A DNA stretch of 64,000 bases from contig CASFBK010000009.1 in the NCBI GenBank assembly GCA_949292785.1, forward strand, positions 1 to 64,000. The letters are read 5' to 3'. This DNA is from an uncultured Eubacteriales bacterium (GTDB lineage: Bacteria; Bacillota; Clostridia; Lachnospirales; Lachnospiraceae). The notes under the pieces were generated by a model that was not told the DNA's origin, searched no databases, and saw only the letters and a list, made by a program, of their open reading frames with translations. The first letter of the stretch is position 1. Every line of letters starts with the position of its first letter. A program made the position numbers and the translations under genes. Positions 34,376-44,351 of this stretch are shown in pieces.

Positions 34376-36141
34376 AACACTGCATCCTCCTCTCCTGCCT
34401 GGTCTCTTGCATCTATGTGAGCCTTCCACATGTCCGCATACAGCGGACAATTCGCCAACAGTTCTTTCTGTCTGCCCTTCGCCGCAATCTGTCCGTCTTT
34501 TATCACCACAATCTGGTCTGCATCCTCAATGGTAGATAAACGGTGTGCAATAACGATTAAGGTTTTTCCCTTTGTGAGAGCAAGAAGTGCTTTTTGTATC
34601 TGTGCTTCGTTTTCCGGGTCGATACTTGCCGTCGCCTCGTCTAAAATTACCACCGGAGCATTCTTTAACATGGCACGGGCAATGGAGATACGCTGTTTTT
34701 CTCCACCGGAGAGATGACCTCCGCCACCGCCTGCTACAGTGTCATAGCCTGCCTCCAGCCCCCGGATAAAGGTATCACAGCCTGATACTTTTGCTGCTTC
34801 CTCCACTTCCCTGTCCGTTGCCTCTGGTTTTCCCATGCGGATATTTTCCCGTATGGAAAGGTTAAAGAGGTAATTGTCCTGTGAAACATAGGCAATCTGG
34901 CTGCTTAACTGTTCTAACGGAATCTGGCGCAAATCCGTTCCTCCAAGAGAAATGCTTCCCGAAGACACATCCCAAAATCCCGCAATCAGCTTTGCCACGG
35001 TAGACTTACCGGAACCGGAGGGGCCTACCAAAGCCGTTACGGTACCCGGTGCAATCTCAAGATTAATGCCATGAAGTACTTCGCCTCCTGCCAGGTCATA
35101 GGAAAAGGTCACATCCTTTAATGTAATACCGTTTCCATGCAATACCGCTTTTTTCTCCGGACGCTTTAATTCCTCTGTCTCCAGAATATTGGAAATTTCT
35201 CCTACATTGGTTCCCACCACTGCCAAATCATCTACAAAGGACATGGCTGCAATAAACGGACCTGTCAGTCCCAGTGAGAGCACGATTACCGTCAGGAAAT
35301 TCACGGTGCTTAAAGAACCGCCGGACCACAGCCCGAATCCCACCGGTAATACGCTCACCAGCACCGCCGGAATCACCGACTGCATAGATGCCATATACTT
35401 TTGATTATCTTTCATCCAGTCCACGTAATACTGTGCATTGTCGTTTACGGCACTGCTGTACTTTTGGTAAGAACCTGCTGACTGGCTGAATGCCTTCACC
35501 ACCTGAATTCCTCCTACATATTCCACAATGGCATCTGCCATACGTTTTCCCACCTGTACGGCGCCTTCCCAGCGCACCGCATACGTCTTTCCGCTTTGGG
35601 AGGCAATGATTACTCCGATTATAGTCGTAACCAGAGACGCAAGCCCCATCCGCCAGTCCAGAATAAAAATATAGACTGCAATGGCAAGAGGCACCAAAAG
35701 ATTGGCGGTCATTTCCGGCAGCAAATGTGCCAGCGTGGGCTCCATGCCCTCCACCCGGTCTACAATGGTGGTCTTATATTGTCCCGATGGCGTATCTAAA
35801 ATGGTTCCCATTGGAACTTTAGAAAGCTTCGCAATGAGATTTTTCCGTAAATCCCGCAAGGTATGATAAGTTGCGCCGTGAGAAATCACGGTTGACAGAC
35901 TGGAAAAAAGAACTTTTCCAGCAAAGCCCGCCAGCATTATGGCAAGCCAGATTACAAGACTGCTCCACTGCCTGCATCCGTCTAAGAGCAGTCCAATTAC
36001 CTTCGCTGCACAAAAGTAGGGCACCATGCTGCATGTTACTCCCAGCACGGCAAACACCACTGCACAAACAAAGGAACCATGGTAAGGTTCTGCCCATTCC
36101 CAAAGCAGGGAATAGGGGGAACGTTTTTCCTTTTCTTCCAT
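34372..36141 (-). CDS. Half-ABC transporter, pair 4 subunit A
   Basis: A 589-residue half-transporter with Walker A GPSGSGKS, LSGGEKQR and VILDEATASIDPE. The ATG at 36141 has AAGGAG 9 bases upstream. It follows the TetR gene at 36225 by 83 bp on the same strand, so TetR-ABC-ABC is probably one autoregulated operon. It lacks its own ECF module; it may share one encoded in trans or work alone. Confidence 0.85.
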   Translation of the reverse strand: MEEKEKRSPYSLLWEWAEPYHGSFVCAVVFAVLGVTCSMVPYFCAAKVIGLLLDGCRQWSSLVIWLAIMLAGFAGKVLFSSLSTVISHGATYHTLRDLRKNLIAKLSKVPMGTILDTPSGQYKTTIVDRVEGMEPTLAHLLPEMTANLLVPLAIAVYIFILDWRMGLASLVTTIIGVIIASQSGKTYAVRWEGAVQVGKRMADAIVEYVGGIQVVKAFSQSAGSYQKYSSAVNDNAQYYVDWMKDNQKYMASMQSVIPAVLVSVLPVGFGLWSGGSLSTVNFLTVIVLSLGLTGPFIAAMSFVDDLAVVGTNVGEISNILETEELKRPEKKAVLHGNGITLKDVTFSYDLAGGEVLHGINLEIAPGTVTALVGPSGSGKSTVAKLIAGFWDVSSGSISLGGTDLRQIPLEQLSSQIAYVSQDNYLFNLSIRENIRMGKPEATDREVEEAAKVSGCDTFIRGLEAGYDTVAGGGGGHLSGGEKQRISIARAMLKNAPVVILDEATASIDPENEAQIQKALLALTKGKTLIVIAHRLSTIEDADQIVVIKDGQIAAKGRQKELLANCPLYADMWKAHIDARDQAGEEDAVL

Positions 36142-36224
36142 TCTTAACATCTCCTTAAATTTAATACTTGAAACAACATTTTCCGGAGGGGCATAATACC
36201 ATAAGGACAACGTTTCCTATAATA

Positions 36225-36845
36225 TTAAGAAATTCCCAGTATACGGAACCATCCGGCGGAGTAAAAGGCCCGCATGCTGTCGGCATACATCATTGCCTTT
36301 TCCCTTGGCATATCATGGCGTACTGTTTCAAACATGCCGTTAAACAAGGCGCTGGCAATCATATGTATCAACTCATCATCCAACGGAAGCACCTGCATTC
36401 CTGCCTGCTCCATTTTTTCAATCAGAGCCTTGCTGGAATTGACTTCAATTTCAATAAGGGAATCCAGATAATGTTCATATCCGGTTCCCACGGCACAGCA
36501 GGTAATCAGCTTAAATGCATCGAAATTGTCATAAATATATTCCATCATCCAGGTATGCTCATCCTCCGTAATTTCAGGAAGACTTTCCAGTTGTCCCTGC
36601 AGGGGCTTGGCTGCAAACTCCTGCTGAATCCTTCGATACCGGTTCTCCAGCTCCTTTGCCGGTTCCTCCACTAAGGCTTCAAAAATACTCTCTTTGTCCG
36701 TATAATACCGATAAATTGCCCCGGTAGTTACCTGAAGGGAGGCTGCAATCCCGCGCATGGATGCACCCTGAAATCCCTTCTCCAGAAATTCCTTTTTGCC
36801 TGCGATGCGGATATCCGCAGCAAGCTTTTCATTTGTCAGTTTCAT
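36225..36845 (-). CDS. TetR-family regulator of ABC pair 4
   Basis: A 206-residue TetR regulator with its helix-turn-helix near 20-55 (ASMRGIAASLQVTTGAIYRYY). It is closely related by eye to the TetR protein at 21814, including the C-terminal region around DMPRxxA. Two tandem ATAAC-N3-GTTAT dyads lie at and just beyond the -10 of its promoter, so autorepression of the TetR-ABC-ABC operon is well supported. Confidence 0.85.
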   Translation of the reverse strand: MKLTNEKLAADIRIAGKKEFLEKGFQGASMRGIAASLQVTTGAIYRYYTDKESIFEALVEEPAKELENRYRRIQQEFAAKPLQGQLESLPEITEDEHTWMMEYIYDNFDAFKLITCCAVGTGYEHYLDSLIEIEVNSSKALIEKMEQAGMQVLPLDDELIHMIASALFNGMFETVRHDMPREKAMMYADSMRAFYSAGWFRILGIS

Positions 36846-36890
36846 AAGGTACCTCGCTTTGATTCATTTATGAATTTTCTATAAATTTAA

Positions 36891-36921
36891 AAATAACGCC
36901 GTTATTTAATAACAGCGTTAT
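36891..36921. promoter_or_regulatory. Tandem TetR operators
   Basis: Two dyads: AAATAAC-GCC-GTTATTT (36891-36907) and ATAAC-AGC-GTTAT (36909-36921), centres 16 bp apart. The second overlaps the -10 of the promoter at 36920-36948. Confidence 0.75.
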
Positions 36922-36948
36922 CGTATCATTCCAAATAATTTTTGTCAA
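36920..36948 (-). promoter_or_regulatory. Promoter of the TetR-ABC pair 4 operon
   Basis: Minus-strand TTGACA (36943-36948), a 17-bp spacer and TACGAT (36920-36925). Confidence 0.7.
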
Positions 36949-36998
36949 TATTGGTAAGGCTTATTGAAAATTATTGTCATTTTTCTTTTTCTCTATTT

Positions 36999-37949
36999 TT
37001 ACCGTATCTGACTCCGGTACTCCATCGGCGACATCCCCATTACCTTGCGAAAGGCAGACGCAAACTTACTGGAGCTTTCGTACCCCACTTTTCCCGCTAT
37101 CTGTGTAATGCTCTGTTCCCGGTTCTGCCTTAGCATAACCGCCGCCTGATTCATACGATACTGTAACAGCCAGTTACCGATGGTCGTTCCGTATACGGAC
37201 TTAAAACATTTTTTCATGGTAGTCAGGGAAATGTCAAACCGCTCTGCCAACTCTGCCTGGGTAAAACTTTGCTCCATATGTTCTGCCAGAAACTTTTGCA
37301 TGGACTTTATTTTTTCCACCTGTGTCTTATAAAAATAGGGGCGCTTCTCTGTCTCTTCGTCTACTTCCAATGCTTCTAAAAACAGCAGCAGCTCCAACGC
37401 TTTTATTTTAAAATAAGGCATTTTAATCTTCTCCGGCACAGCATACAGTTCTGCAAAAATATGCGCAACAGAGCTCAGTCCACGAATCACACAGGGATAT
37501 TTGTCCGGACAGAACTTCTGTTGTATTTTCCGTAAATCTACCGGAAAATCCTTTACCACTTCCTTTAAGGCTTCCGGTGCAACTGCCATATCAAAGGAAA
37601 CCATTACTCCATGATAATGGGAAAGGGGAAACTCAAAGTGTCCGGTATGTGTCAGCCGCCGGTCCAGCTTAATATCTCCCGCCTCCACATAGGAATAGCT
37701 GCGCTCTCCCGCCATATATTCCATTCTTCCTTCTCTGCAATGGTCAATACAGAACATATCCCCTTTCATCACCAAATCCGATTCATAACACTGCATATGA
37801 AAGTCATTATAGCCAACCATAACCCCCGGAAACACTTCGTACAGGGTAATGGTTCCGTCACCGGATTCATTCCTTAGCCGGTACACGCTGCACCCATTGC
37901 TCTGGGCAAGGGGCAATATTTGTCTGTTATGAAGAAAAATTTCTGCCAC
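36999..37949 (-). CDS. AraC-family regulator linked to ABC pair 5
   Basis: A 316-residue protein with an N-terminal sensing domain and a C-terminal AraC double helix-turn-helix (about 215-315; includes LAERFDISLTTMKKCF and IAGKVGYESSSKFASAF). The start was set at a GTG (37949) because AGAGGAGG lies six bases before it; reading is open to another GTG at 38000 that overlaps the ABC stop. The layout of the sensing domain is PchR/YbtA-like. It follows pair 5 on the same strand with a gap of under 40 bp and is probably its activator. Confidence 0.8.
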   Translation of the reverse strand: MAEIFLHNRQILPLAQSNGCSVYRLRNESGDGTITLYEVFPGVMVGYNDFHMQCYESDLVMKGDMFCIDHCREGRMEYMAGERSYSYVEAGDIKLDRRLTHTGHFEFPLSHYHGVMVSFDMAVAPEALKEVVKDFPVDLRKIQQKFCPDKYPCVIRGLSSVAHIFAELYAVPEKIKMPYFKIKALELLLFLEALEVDEETEKRPYFYKTQVEKIKSMQKFLAEHMEQSFTQAELAERFDISLTTMKKCFKSVYGTTIGNWLLQYRMNQAAVMLRQNREQSITQIAGKVGYESSSKFASAFRKVMGMSPMEYRSQIR

Positions 37950-37987
37950 GGTTTTCCTCCTCTTTGGGATAATATAAATGTTATCAT

Positions 37988-39733
37988 TTACAATCTCCAC
38001 CCTTCCGCTTCCTCACGGATGCGGATAAATTCTTTGTACTTTCCTTCCTGCTTTATCAACTCTTCATGAGTCCCCTTCTGCACCACCCTGCCATTGTCAA
38101 TTACCAGAATCTGGTCTGCCTGTTCAATGGTGGCAAGTCTATGGGCAATGGTGATAACGGTCTTATTCCGGGTCAGAGCAGATAATGCCTCCTGAATCAA
38201 ATGTTCATTTTCCGGGTCAATACTTGCTGTTGCCTCATCTAAAATAATAATAGATGCATCCTTTAGCATGGCTCTAGCAATGGAAATACGCTGTTTTTCT
38301 CCCCCGGACAGGGTGGAGCCGCCTTCCCCGATGACCGTATCGTACCCCTCCGGCAATGCCATAATAAAATCGTGGCACCGGGCTGCTTTTGCCGCCGCAA
38401 TGACCTCTTCTCTGGTCGCCTTTGGATTTCCGAACTGGATGTTATTAAAAACGGTGTCCTGAAAGAGATATACATTCTGGAATACCATGCTGATATTTTT
38501 TAACAGAGAATCACAGGTAAACTCCTTTACGTCGTGCCCGCCTATACGAATACTTCCTTTCTGCACATCATAAAACCTGGAAATCAGGTTACAAATCGTG
38601 GTTTTTCCACTGCCGGAGGGACCTACGATTGCCGTAGAGGTTTTCTCCGGTACCGTAAAGTCCACCTCATGGAGAATTTCTCTGGAATCATAGCCAAAGC
38701 ATACATTTTGAAAACAAATATCATGATTGGTAAGGGAAATATCCTTGCCGTCTCTGTCAATATAATGTTCGGATTTCAATGCATCTAACTGATTCATGGC
38801 ATTGTCAATGATACCAAGTACATGGGCGCTATCGCTGATTGGCTCCAAGCCTGCAAAGATGCTGAAGGAAAAGAACATAAACATCAGCACAAATTGCAGC
38901 TCCATTTTTCCCGATAAGCCCAGATACGCCGCCGCTGCCATAAGAGCTACCCCGGCAGTTTTTAAAGCAAACAGATGCATACAGTTAGAGGGCGTATAGC
39001 CCCACTCAATTTTCAGGCAAATGTCCCGATTGTCTCTGCATGCCTTAGACATTGCTGCCATAGAGGCGCCTCCCTGTCCGAAAGACTTTACCACCGGAAG
39101 CCCTCTTGCATACTCAATCGCCGCATTGGTCAAATCTCTTCCTGCCTGTGCCGCAACCGGAGCATTTTGCACACTGTGTCGTGAAATGGAAAGCAGGAAC
39201 AGGAAAGAAAGGGCTGCCCCTGCCAGTGCAATCAGCGCTGTCCTAAAATCAAATACCGCAATGCAAAGGAAAATGCACAGGAAGTTCAAATATCCTCCCA
39301 CAAAGCTGTCAATCATGCGGATTCCCATGGTCTCTAAGGTCTGTAAGCCTGTGGTAATGGAATTTAAGATATTTCCGGTATTTACTTTTTGAAAATAGCC
39401 CAGGGAAACACGCTTTAACGCCTCTCCGATTGCCAGCCTGTCCCGCGCCACCAGCTCGTAGCTAATGGTTTCCTGAAACCTTGCCTGTAAATAGGTAAAT
39501 AAAAAACGCAGGAATACAAAGGCTGCAATGATAGCTATGCTAAGCCCAATCCATTTTGTTTCAAAGGCTTTTCCTCCTCTGGCTGCTTCTATCAGCATAC
39601 TGATGGTATAGGCTGCCACCATCACCGGCAGAGCCGCAAACCAGGTGGAAAAGAAGGAAAATACAAATCCGATATACAGCCTGCCTTTAAAATCCCCGCA
39701 CCAATTTATGATTCGTTTCACCGTTTTAAACAT
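37988..39733 (-). CDS. Half-ABC transporter, pair 5 subunit B
   Basis: A 581-residue half-transporter with Walker A GPSGSGKT, LSGGEKQR and IILDEATASIDPE. The ATG at 39733 with a GGAGG site was chosen; a reading extended to 39919 overlaps subunit A deeply and lacks a ribosome site. It overlaps subunit A by 8 nt. Like pair 4 it has no ECF module nearby, but it carries an AraC regulator as cassette 1 does. Confidence 0.85.
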   Translation of the reverse strand: MFKTVKRIINWCGDFKGRLYIGFVFSFFSTWFAALPVMVAAYTISMLIEAARGGKAFETKWIGLSIAIIAAFVFLRFLFTYLQARFQETISYELVARDRLAIGEALKRVSLGYFQKVNTGNILNSITTGLQTLETMGIRMIDSFVGGYLNFLCIFLCIAVFDFRTALIALAGAALSFLFLLSISRHSVQNAPVAAQAGRDLTNAAIEYARGLPVVKSFGQGGASMAAMSKACRDNRDICLKIEWGYTPSNCMHLFALKTAGVALMAAAAYLGLSGKMELQFVLMFMFFSFSIFAGLEPISDSAHVLGIIDNAMNQLDALKSEHYIDRDGKDISLTNHDICFQNVCFGYDSREILHEVDFTVPEKTSTAIVGPSGSGKTTICNLISRFYDVQKGSIRIGGHDVKEFTCDSLLKNISMVFQNVYLFQDTVFNNIQFGNPKATREEVIAAAKAARCHDFIMALPEGYDTVIGEGGSTLSGGEKQRISIARAMLKDASIIILDEATASIDPENEHLIQEALSALTRNKTVITIAHRLATIEQADQILVIDNGRVVQKGTHEELIKQEGKYKEFIRIREEAEGWRL

Positions 39734-41576
39734 GACACGGCACCTCCTTTTCTCCGTACAATGCACTTTCTGATACATGTTCCGATACACTTCCAGCTGC
39801 ATTTTTCTGTGCTGCTTTGCCTGATACTCCCCACTTCTTTGCTCCGATATGAGCCTCCCACATCTGGCGGTATAACGGACAACCCGAAAGCAGTTCTTCC
39901 TGTTTTCCCTGGGCTTCAATGCATCCGTCTTTTAGTACCACGATATTATCTGCCTGACGTATGGTAGAAAGTCTGTGAGCGATTACAAGCAAAGTCTTAC
40001 CTCTGGTCAACTCTGCAATACTGCGTTGAATCTTATCTTCATTCTCCGGGTCCGTAAATGCCGTAGCTTCATCTAAAATAACAATGGGCGCATCCTTTAA
40101 CATCATCCGGGCAATGGCAATCCGCTGTTTTTCTCCGCCGGAAAGCCGCTTTCCTGCTTCTCCCGCGGGAGTGTCATAACCCTGTGGCAGTTTTTTGATA
40201 AATTCCTCACACTGGGCTGCCCTTGCCGCCGCATAGACTTCTTCGTCGGTTGCCTTTGGATTTCCTAAGCGGATATTTTCCAAAAGGGAGCATTGAAACA
40301 GAAAATTGTCCTGGGTTACGAAGCTTACCGTATCGGCAAGCTGACTGAGGGGCATATCCTTTACATTTATGCCGCCTATGGTAATGGCTCCTTCCGTCAC
40401 ATCCCAGAATCTTGAAATCAGCTTTGCCACTGTGGATTTCCCACCCCCGGAGGGTCCCACCAGTGCCGTAAAGCTTCCCTGTGGCATGGTAAGGTCAATG
40501 CCATGGAGCACCTCCTGCTGTGCTTCTCCCGTATAGGAAAACCTTACATTTTTAAGCTCCACTTCGTAGCTTGACAGCTTCGCCTTTGTTTCCGGCTCCG
40601 GAAGCTCCGGCATATGTAAAAATTCCTGAAGTCCTTCAATGGTATACTGCATTTGCTTTATTTCATTGCCAAATACCTCCAAACGCGCAAGAGAGACTAC
40701 CATGGACATGGACAGCATGACGCCAAGAGCCGCCTCCGGTACGGTAATGGTTTCCCGGCTTGCCAGCCACAGACACACCGGAAGTGTTCCAAGGAGTGTA
40801 GAGGGAAACAGTGCAAATGACAGCTTCATGGTGACCCAGGTGGAGGACATCCATTGGATGACAAAGTTCTTATAATCCACTACCGCATTGGAAAACTTTT
40901 CATAGGACATGCCGGTCCTCCCAAATGCCTTGATGACCTCGATTCCTTCTACATATTCCACAATGATACTGCTCATTTTATTATTAGAGGACTGGTACTT
41001 GTCAAAACTTTTTCCGCTGATTACAAAGGTAAGCACCATGCAAATCAGGGAAACTGGCACCGTTGCCAGAGACGCCAGCGCAATGCGCCAGTCAATGGTA
41101 ATGAGCGCAGCAAAACTTACCAGCGGCAGGATAAAATGTCCCGCTCCCTCCGGAATCATATGCGCCAGAGGCGGTTCTACTCCTTCGATTTTGTCTACGA
41201 TGACATTCTTGATTTCTCCGATGGAATGTGACGTTACCTCTCCTAATGGGGCATGTAAAAAGCGGTCTGCCACCCGGATGCGCAGCTTTTCTAAGATATG
41301 ATAAGCTACATAGTGGGAAAGCCCGGTAGAGCATCCGAAAAATACCACCTTTATCAGGTATGCCAAAAGGGCAAGCCCGCCCCATTGCAATATGTTTTGT
41401 GTTGTCACGCTTTCTGTCACAAAATGGTCTATGATTCGGTATGCACAGTAGTAAGGCACAATTCCGGACAGCACGCTGACAACGGACAATACTACGGAAA
41501 GAAAAAGTTTTCCTCTGCTGCCTTTGGCGTAACTCAGCAAATTAGAAAACCAGCTTTCCTTTTTTTCTGTTTTCAT
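39726..41576 (-). CDS. Half-ABC transporter, pair 5 subunit A
   Basis: A 616-residue half-transporter with Walker A GPSGGGKS, LSGGEKQR and VILDEATAFTDPE. It has a C-terminal tail of about 35 residues beyond the usual end that is unlike its paralogues. The ATG at 41576 follows a purine-rich GGAAG site. A TATAAT -10 at 41720-41725 and an 8-bp dyad at 41750-41776 lie upstream and probably belong to its control region. Confidence 0.84.
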   Translation of the reverse strand: MKTEKKESWFSNLLSYAKGSRGKLFLSVVLSVVSVLSGIVPYYCAYRIIDHFVTESVTTQNILQWGGLALLAYLIKVVFFGCSTGLSHYVAYHILEKLRIRVADRFLHAPLGEVTSHSIGEIKNVIVDKIEGVEPPLAHMIPEGAGHFILPLVSFAALITIDWRIALASLATVPVSLICMVLTFVISGKSFDKYQSSNNKMSSIIVEYVEGIEVIKAFGRTGMSYEKFSNAVVDYKNFVIQWMSSTWVTMKLSFALFPSTLLGTLPVCLWLASRETITVPEAALGVMLSMSMVVSLARLEVFGNEIKQMQYTIEGLQEFLHMPELPEPETKAKLSSYEVELKNVRFSYTGEAQQEVLHGIDLTMPQGSFTALVGPSGGGKSTVAKLISRFWDVTEGAITIGGINVKDMPLSQLADTVSFVTQDNFLFQCSLLENIRLGNPKATDEEVYAAARAAQCEEFIKKLPQGYDTPAGEAGKRLSGGEKQRIAIARMMLKDAPIVILDEATAFTDPENEDKIQRSIAELTRGKTLLVIAHRLSTIRQADNIVVLKDGCIEAQGKQEELLSGCPLYRQMWEAHIGAKKWGVSGKAAQKNAAGSVSEHVSESALYGEKEVPCHV

Positions 41577-41719
41577 ATTTCTTCCATTCCTTTCTATCCT
41601 TCTCCTTTTTTCTGCGCTGTTAAACAAGCTTAGAATTGCCGGCATTTTTTTGATATTCCATGTTCCGCCTGCTTCATTGCACAAAAGACAGGAGTGGTTA
41701 GTTTTCACTTACCACTCCT

Positions 41720-41776
41720 ATTATAATGAATTTTCTTTTTCTGTCTGCCCCAATCAGACAATGTGGTCCTGATTGG
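41720..41776 (-). promoter_or_regulatory. Control region of ABC pair 5
   Basis: A minus-strand -10 TATAAT (41720-41725) has no good -35, which suits an activator-dependent promoter. Upstream is a perfect dyad CCAATCAG-N11-CTGATTGG (41750-41757 with 41769-41776), a candidate site for the AraC protein at 36999 or another regulator. Confidence 0.45.
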
Positions 41777-41795
41777 AAAATATTTTGATGAGAGC

Positions 41796-44351
41796 CTACT
41801 CCCGATTTTTAAGCACTTCTGCCGGCACAATCTTTTTAAGCCTCAGCACCAACAGCTGATTGATGAAAAGATATAATACAATCACTGCCACCCAGATTCC
41901 AACATACATCCTCCATTCAAAGGACAGATTCATGCCGCAGGTCACATTGGATATCAGATAAGGATACATCCTGTCCATGACCCACTTCGACAATGGAATA
42001 CAGATAGCCGCACCAACGGCAACGGTATAAAAATTCCCATTCAGATAGAGTCTGCGGATTTCCTTTGTCCGGTAGCCAAATATTTTTACCAGAGAAATCC
42101 CAAAAGCAGAACGGTCTATCATCACCTTAATCATCAGGTACATTACCACACAGAAAATCAGAACGGAAACAATACACATGGTATAAATCATCGGCTGTAA
42201 TAAATCAATAAACACATCGGAGGAATGATAGACATTATCCCTCGTGGTAGTTGCATAAAGCCTTCCCGCATCAATATCCAGCTCGCAATCGGAAAATACC
42301 ACATTATAATAGTCCTCCGTCTCTCCAAAAAGAGCACGCATGCTGTCAATATTCATAAATGCATAAAATCCGCTGGAATATTGAATTACCTCTGTCACCT
42401 CAAAGGCATAATCCCTGCCTTCCTCTTCGTCCTTTAATACGATTTCATCCCCTGCCTTCAGATTATATTTCTGTGCCGCTGCCGAGGACAGCACCACCTT
42501 GTTTTCTCCCGCTTCCACTTCGGCATCAAAATAAGGATTGTCCTCTTTGATTCCAAGAAGCGTCACCTCCAGATTATATCCATAAGCCTCACGTTTCAGC
42601 GTTTTTGCAAAAGCGATTTCTCCATCCTCCGGCGGGGTCTTTTGGGGATATTTATAGGTGTACATATAGGAAAATCTGGTGTCCGCCTTGGTTTCCTCAC
42701 TGATATGGGTAACCAGAGCATAGCAGTTCAGCCCCAGCATCATAATCAGCATAGAGATAAACATTCCAAAAATAACGGTAAATCCTGTTCTCGCCTCCCG
42801 CAGCATCTGCCGCATTTGAAAACGGCGGACAAATCCCATGTTTCCCAGATTCAGATTTTTTCGCTTACTGTCCTTTTGTTCATTGCGAATCAGGCTCAAC
42901 GCTGTTCTCGAAAGGTGCTTGCGGATAACAAAATAGTTCACCACCGCTGCCACCACCGGCGGCATGATGATACTATATACCACCAGATAAGGGGCATAAA
43001 TGATATTTAATTCCGGAATAGAAAAATAATTGAAGCAGTCCTGCATCTGCACCGGAACCCCGATATTGCTGATTCCAAGGAGAAATCCAAGAATTCCTGC
43101 GATAAATGTCACCGAGACCGGCAGCATCAGATAATGACGCAGCAAATCTTTTCGTTTTACTCCAAGCGCATACAATGCTCCAATGACACTGCACTCCCGC
43201 TCAATTCCATGGATGACAAAGACAGAAATCACATAGGTAAACAAAATCATCACAATAACCCCTGCAATGAGTCCTCCCAGCTTATTGATGACCTGGTCAT
43301 TTCCTGCTGCGCCAATTCTTGGATTGTCCTCTGCAGTAAGAAACATAGTCAGGTTGCTGATGTCCGTATCAAAATACTTATCCAGTAATTCATTGGTCTT
43401 ATCCTCCAGCTCTGACGTTCCCTCTGCCAGCTTCTGTGCTCCCTCTGCGGCGCTTTCCACTCCGGCTGCGTAATCGGTCAGATACATATCATAGATACTT
43501 CCCATTCCCTCATGCAAAGTCTCATTACTTTCGGAAAGTTTTGTTAAATCATCACTTAATTTTTCGCTTCCATCAGCAATTTCATTAACGCTGTTTTTTA
43601 ATTTCTCTTTCTGCCCGCCAGTCTCAGACCAGTATTCCTGAAAATAAGAATCCTCCACTTCCTCTGCTGAAAACTCAAACTCCTTTATCTTATTTCTTAA
43701 ATCTTCATTTGACATTTTTCCATTCAGGCAGTAAGCATAATAATAGGCTTCCGACTTATCACTTTTCCCTGACTCCAGCAGTGCAGTGTAGGCTTCCTCC
43801 GTGACAAAGGCAGTGCCAAAGCGCTCGCTGTCAATGGAGCTGTCGGAAAATTCCTGAAAAGCTGCCTCATAATCCGGCGTTGTACCAATTCCGGTAATCT
43901 TATATTCTTCTCCGACAATGTCTATCCTGTCACCCACTGCAAGCCCATGCTCCTGTGCATAACGTTTCTCTATTACTGCCTCATTAGCATTTTCTGCCTG
44001 TCTTCCCTCATCCAATGCAAGCAGGTTGATGCTTTCCCGGTTCTTATAGACACGAAGGGTACTGCCATCCTCCAGGCTCATATCCAGATAAAACATTTTT
44101 TCTAATTGTATTCCCTCTTCTCTTAAGGCTGCTTCTTCCTGCTTTGACAGCGGCACAAACACACTGAACTCTCCATCCTCACGGTTATGCTCCTCTGCCA
44201 GTTCTTCCGTTCCCTGGATAATGGTATCTGCTGCGGCGATAATGCTGACCACCAGATACATTCCAAGAATAATGAGAAATCCCAGGGCAAGATAACGCAG
44301 GATGTTTTCCTTTAAATCCCTTAATACTCTTTTTCGTAATATCTTTTGCAT
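41796..44351 (-). CDS. Large FtsX/MacB-type ABC transporter permease
   Basis: An 851-residue permease: an N-terminal span, a large extracytoplasmic domain with a coiled-coil-like stretch at about 255-345, three spans near 370-480, a fourth span and second extracytoplasmic domain, and three C-terminal spans in an FtsX domain. The coiled-coil insert is absent from the paralogue at 9414. It starts directly behind the ATPase stop codon. It probably exports or clears a lipophilic or peptide compound; the substrate is unknown. Confidence 0.82.
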   Translation of the reverse strand: MQKILRKRVLRDLKENILRYLALGFLIILGMYLVVSIIAAADTIIQGTEELAEEHNREDGEFSVFVPLSKQEEAALREEGIQLEKMFYLDMSLEDGSTLRVYKNRESINLLALDEGRQAENANEAVIEKRYAQEHGLAVGDRIDIVGEEYKITGIGTTPDYEAAFQEFSDSSIDSERFGTAFVTEEAYTALLESGKSDKSEAYYYAYCLNGKMSNEDLRNKIKEFEFSAEEVEDSYFQEYWSETGGQKEKLKNSVNEIADGSEKLSDDLTKLSESNETLHEGMGSIYDMYLTDYAAGVESAAEGAQKLAEGTSELEDKTNELLDKYFDTDISNLTMFLTAEDNPRIGAAGNDQVINKLGGLIAGVIVMILFTYVISVFVIHGIERECSVIGALYALGVKRKDLLRHYLMLPVSVTFIAGILGFLLGISNIGVPVQMQDCFNYFSIPELNIIYAPYLVVYSIIMPPVVAAVVNYFVIRKHLSRTALSLIRNEQKDSKRKNLNLGNMGFVRRFQMRQMLREARTGFTVIFGMFISMLIMMLGLNCYALVTHISEETKADTRFSYMYTYKYPQKTPPEDGEIAFAKTLKREAYGYNLEVTLLGIKEDNPYFDAEVEAGENKVVLSSAAAQKYNLKAGDEIVLKDEEEGRDYAFEVTEVIQYSSGFYAFMNIDSMRALFGETEDYYNVVFSDCELDIDAGRLYATTTRDNVYHSSDVFIDLLQPMIYTMCIVSVLIFCVVMYLMIKVMIDRSAFGISLVKIFGYRTKEIRRLYLNGNFYTVAVGAAICIPLSKWVMDRMYPYLISNVTCGMNLSFEWRMYVGIWVAVIVLYLFINQLLVLRLKKIVPAEVLKNRE

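Noticed and set aside
39734-39919. 62-residue N-terminal extension of the ABC protein at 37988
   Set aside because: It lies within the 3' end of the upstream gene in another frame; the ATG at 39733 has a proper GGAGG site and matches the family start.
673-41576. Calling the five ABC pairs multidrug exporters
   Set aside because: This is the default database label for the fold, but intact catalytic sites in all ten proteins and the ECF linkage argue against taking it at face value. The substrate is left open.
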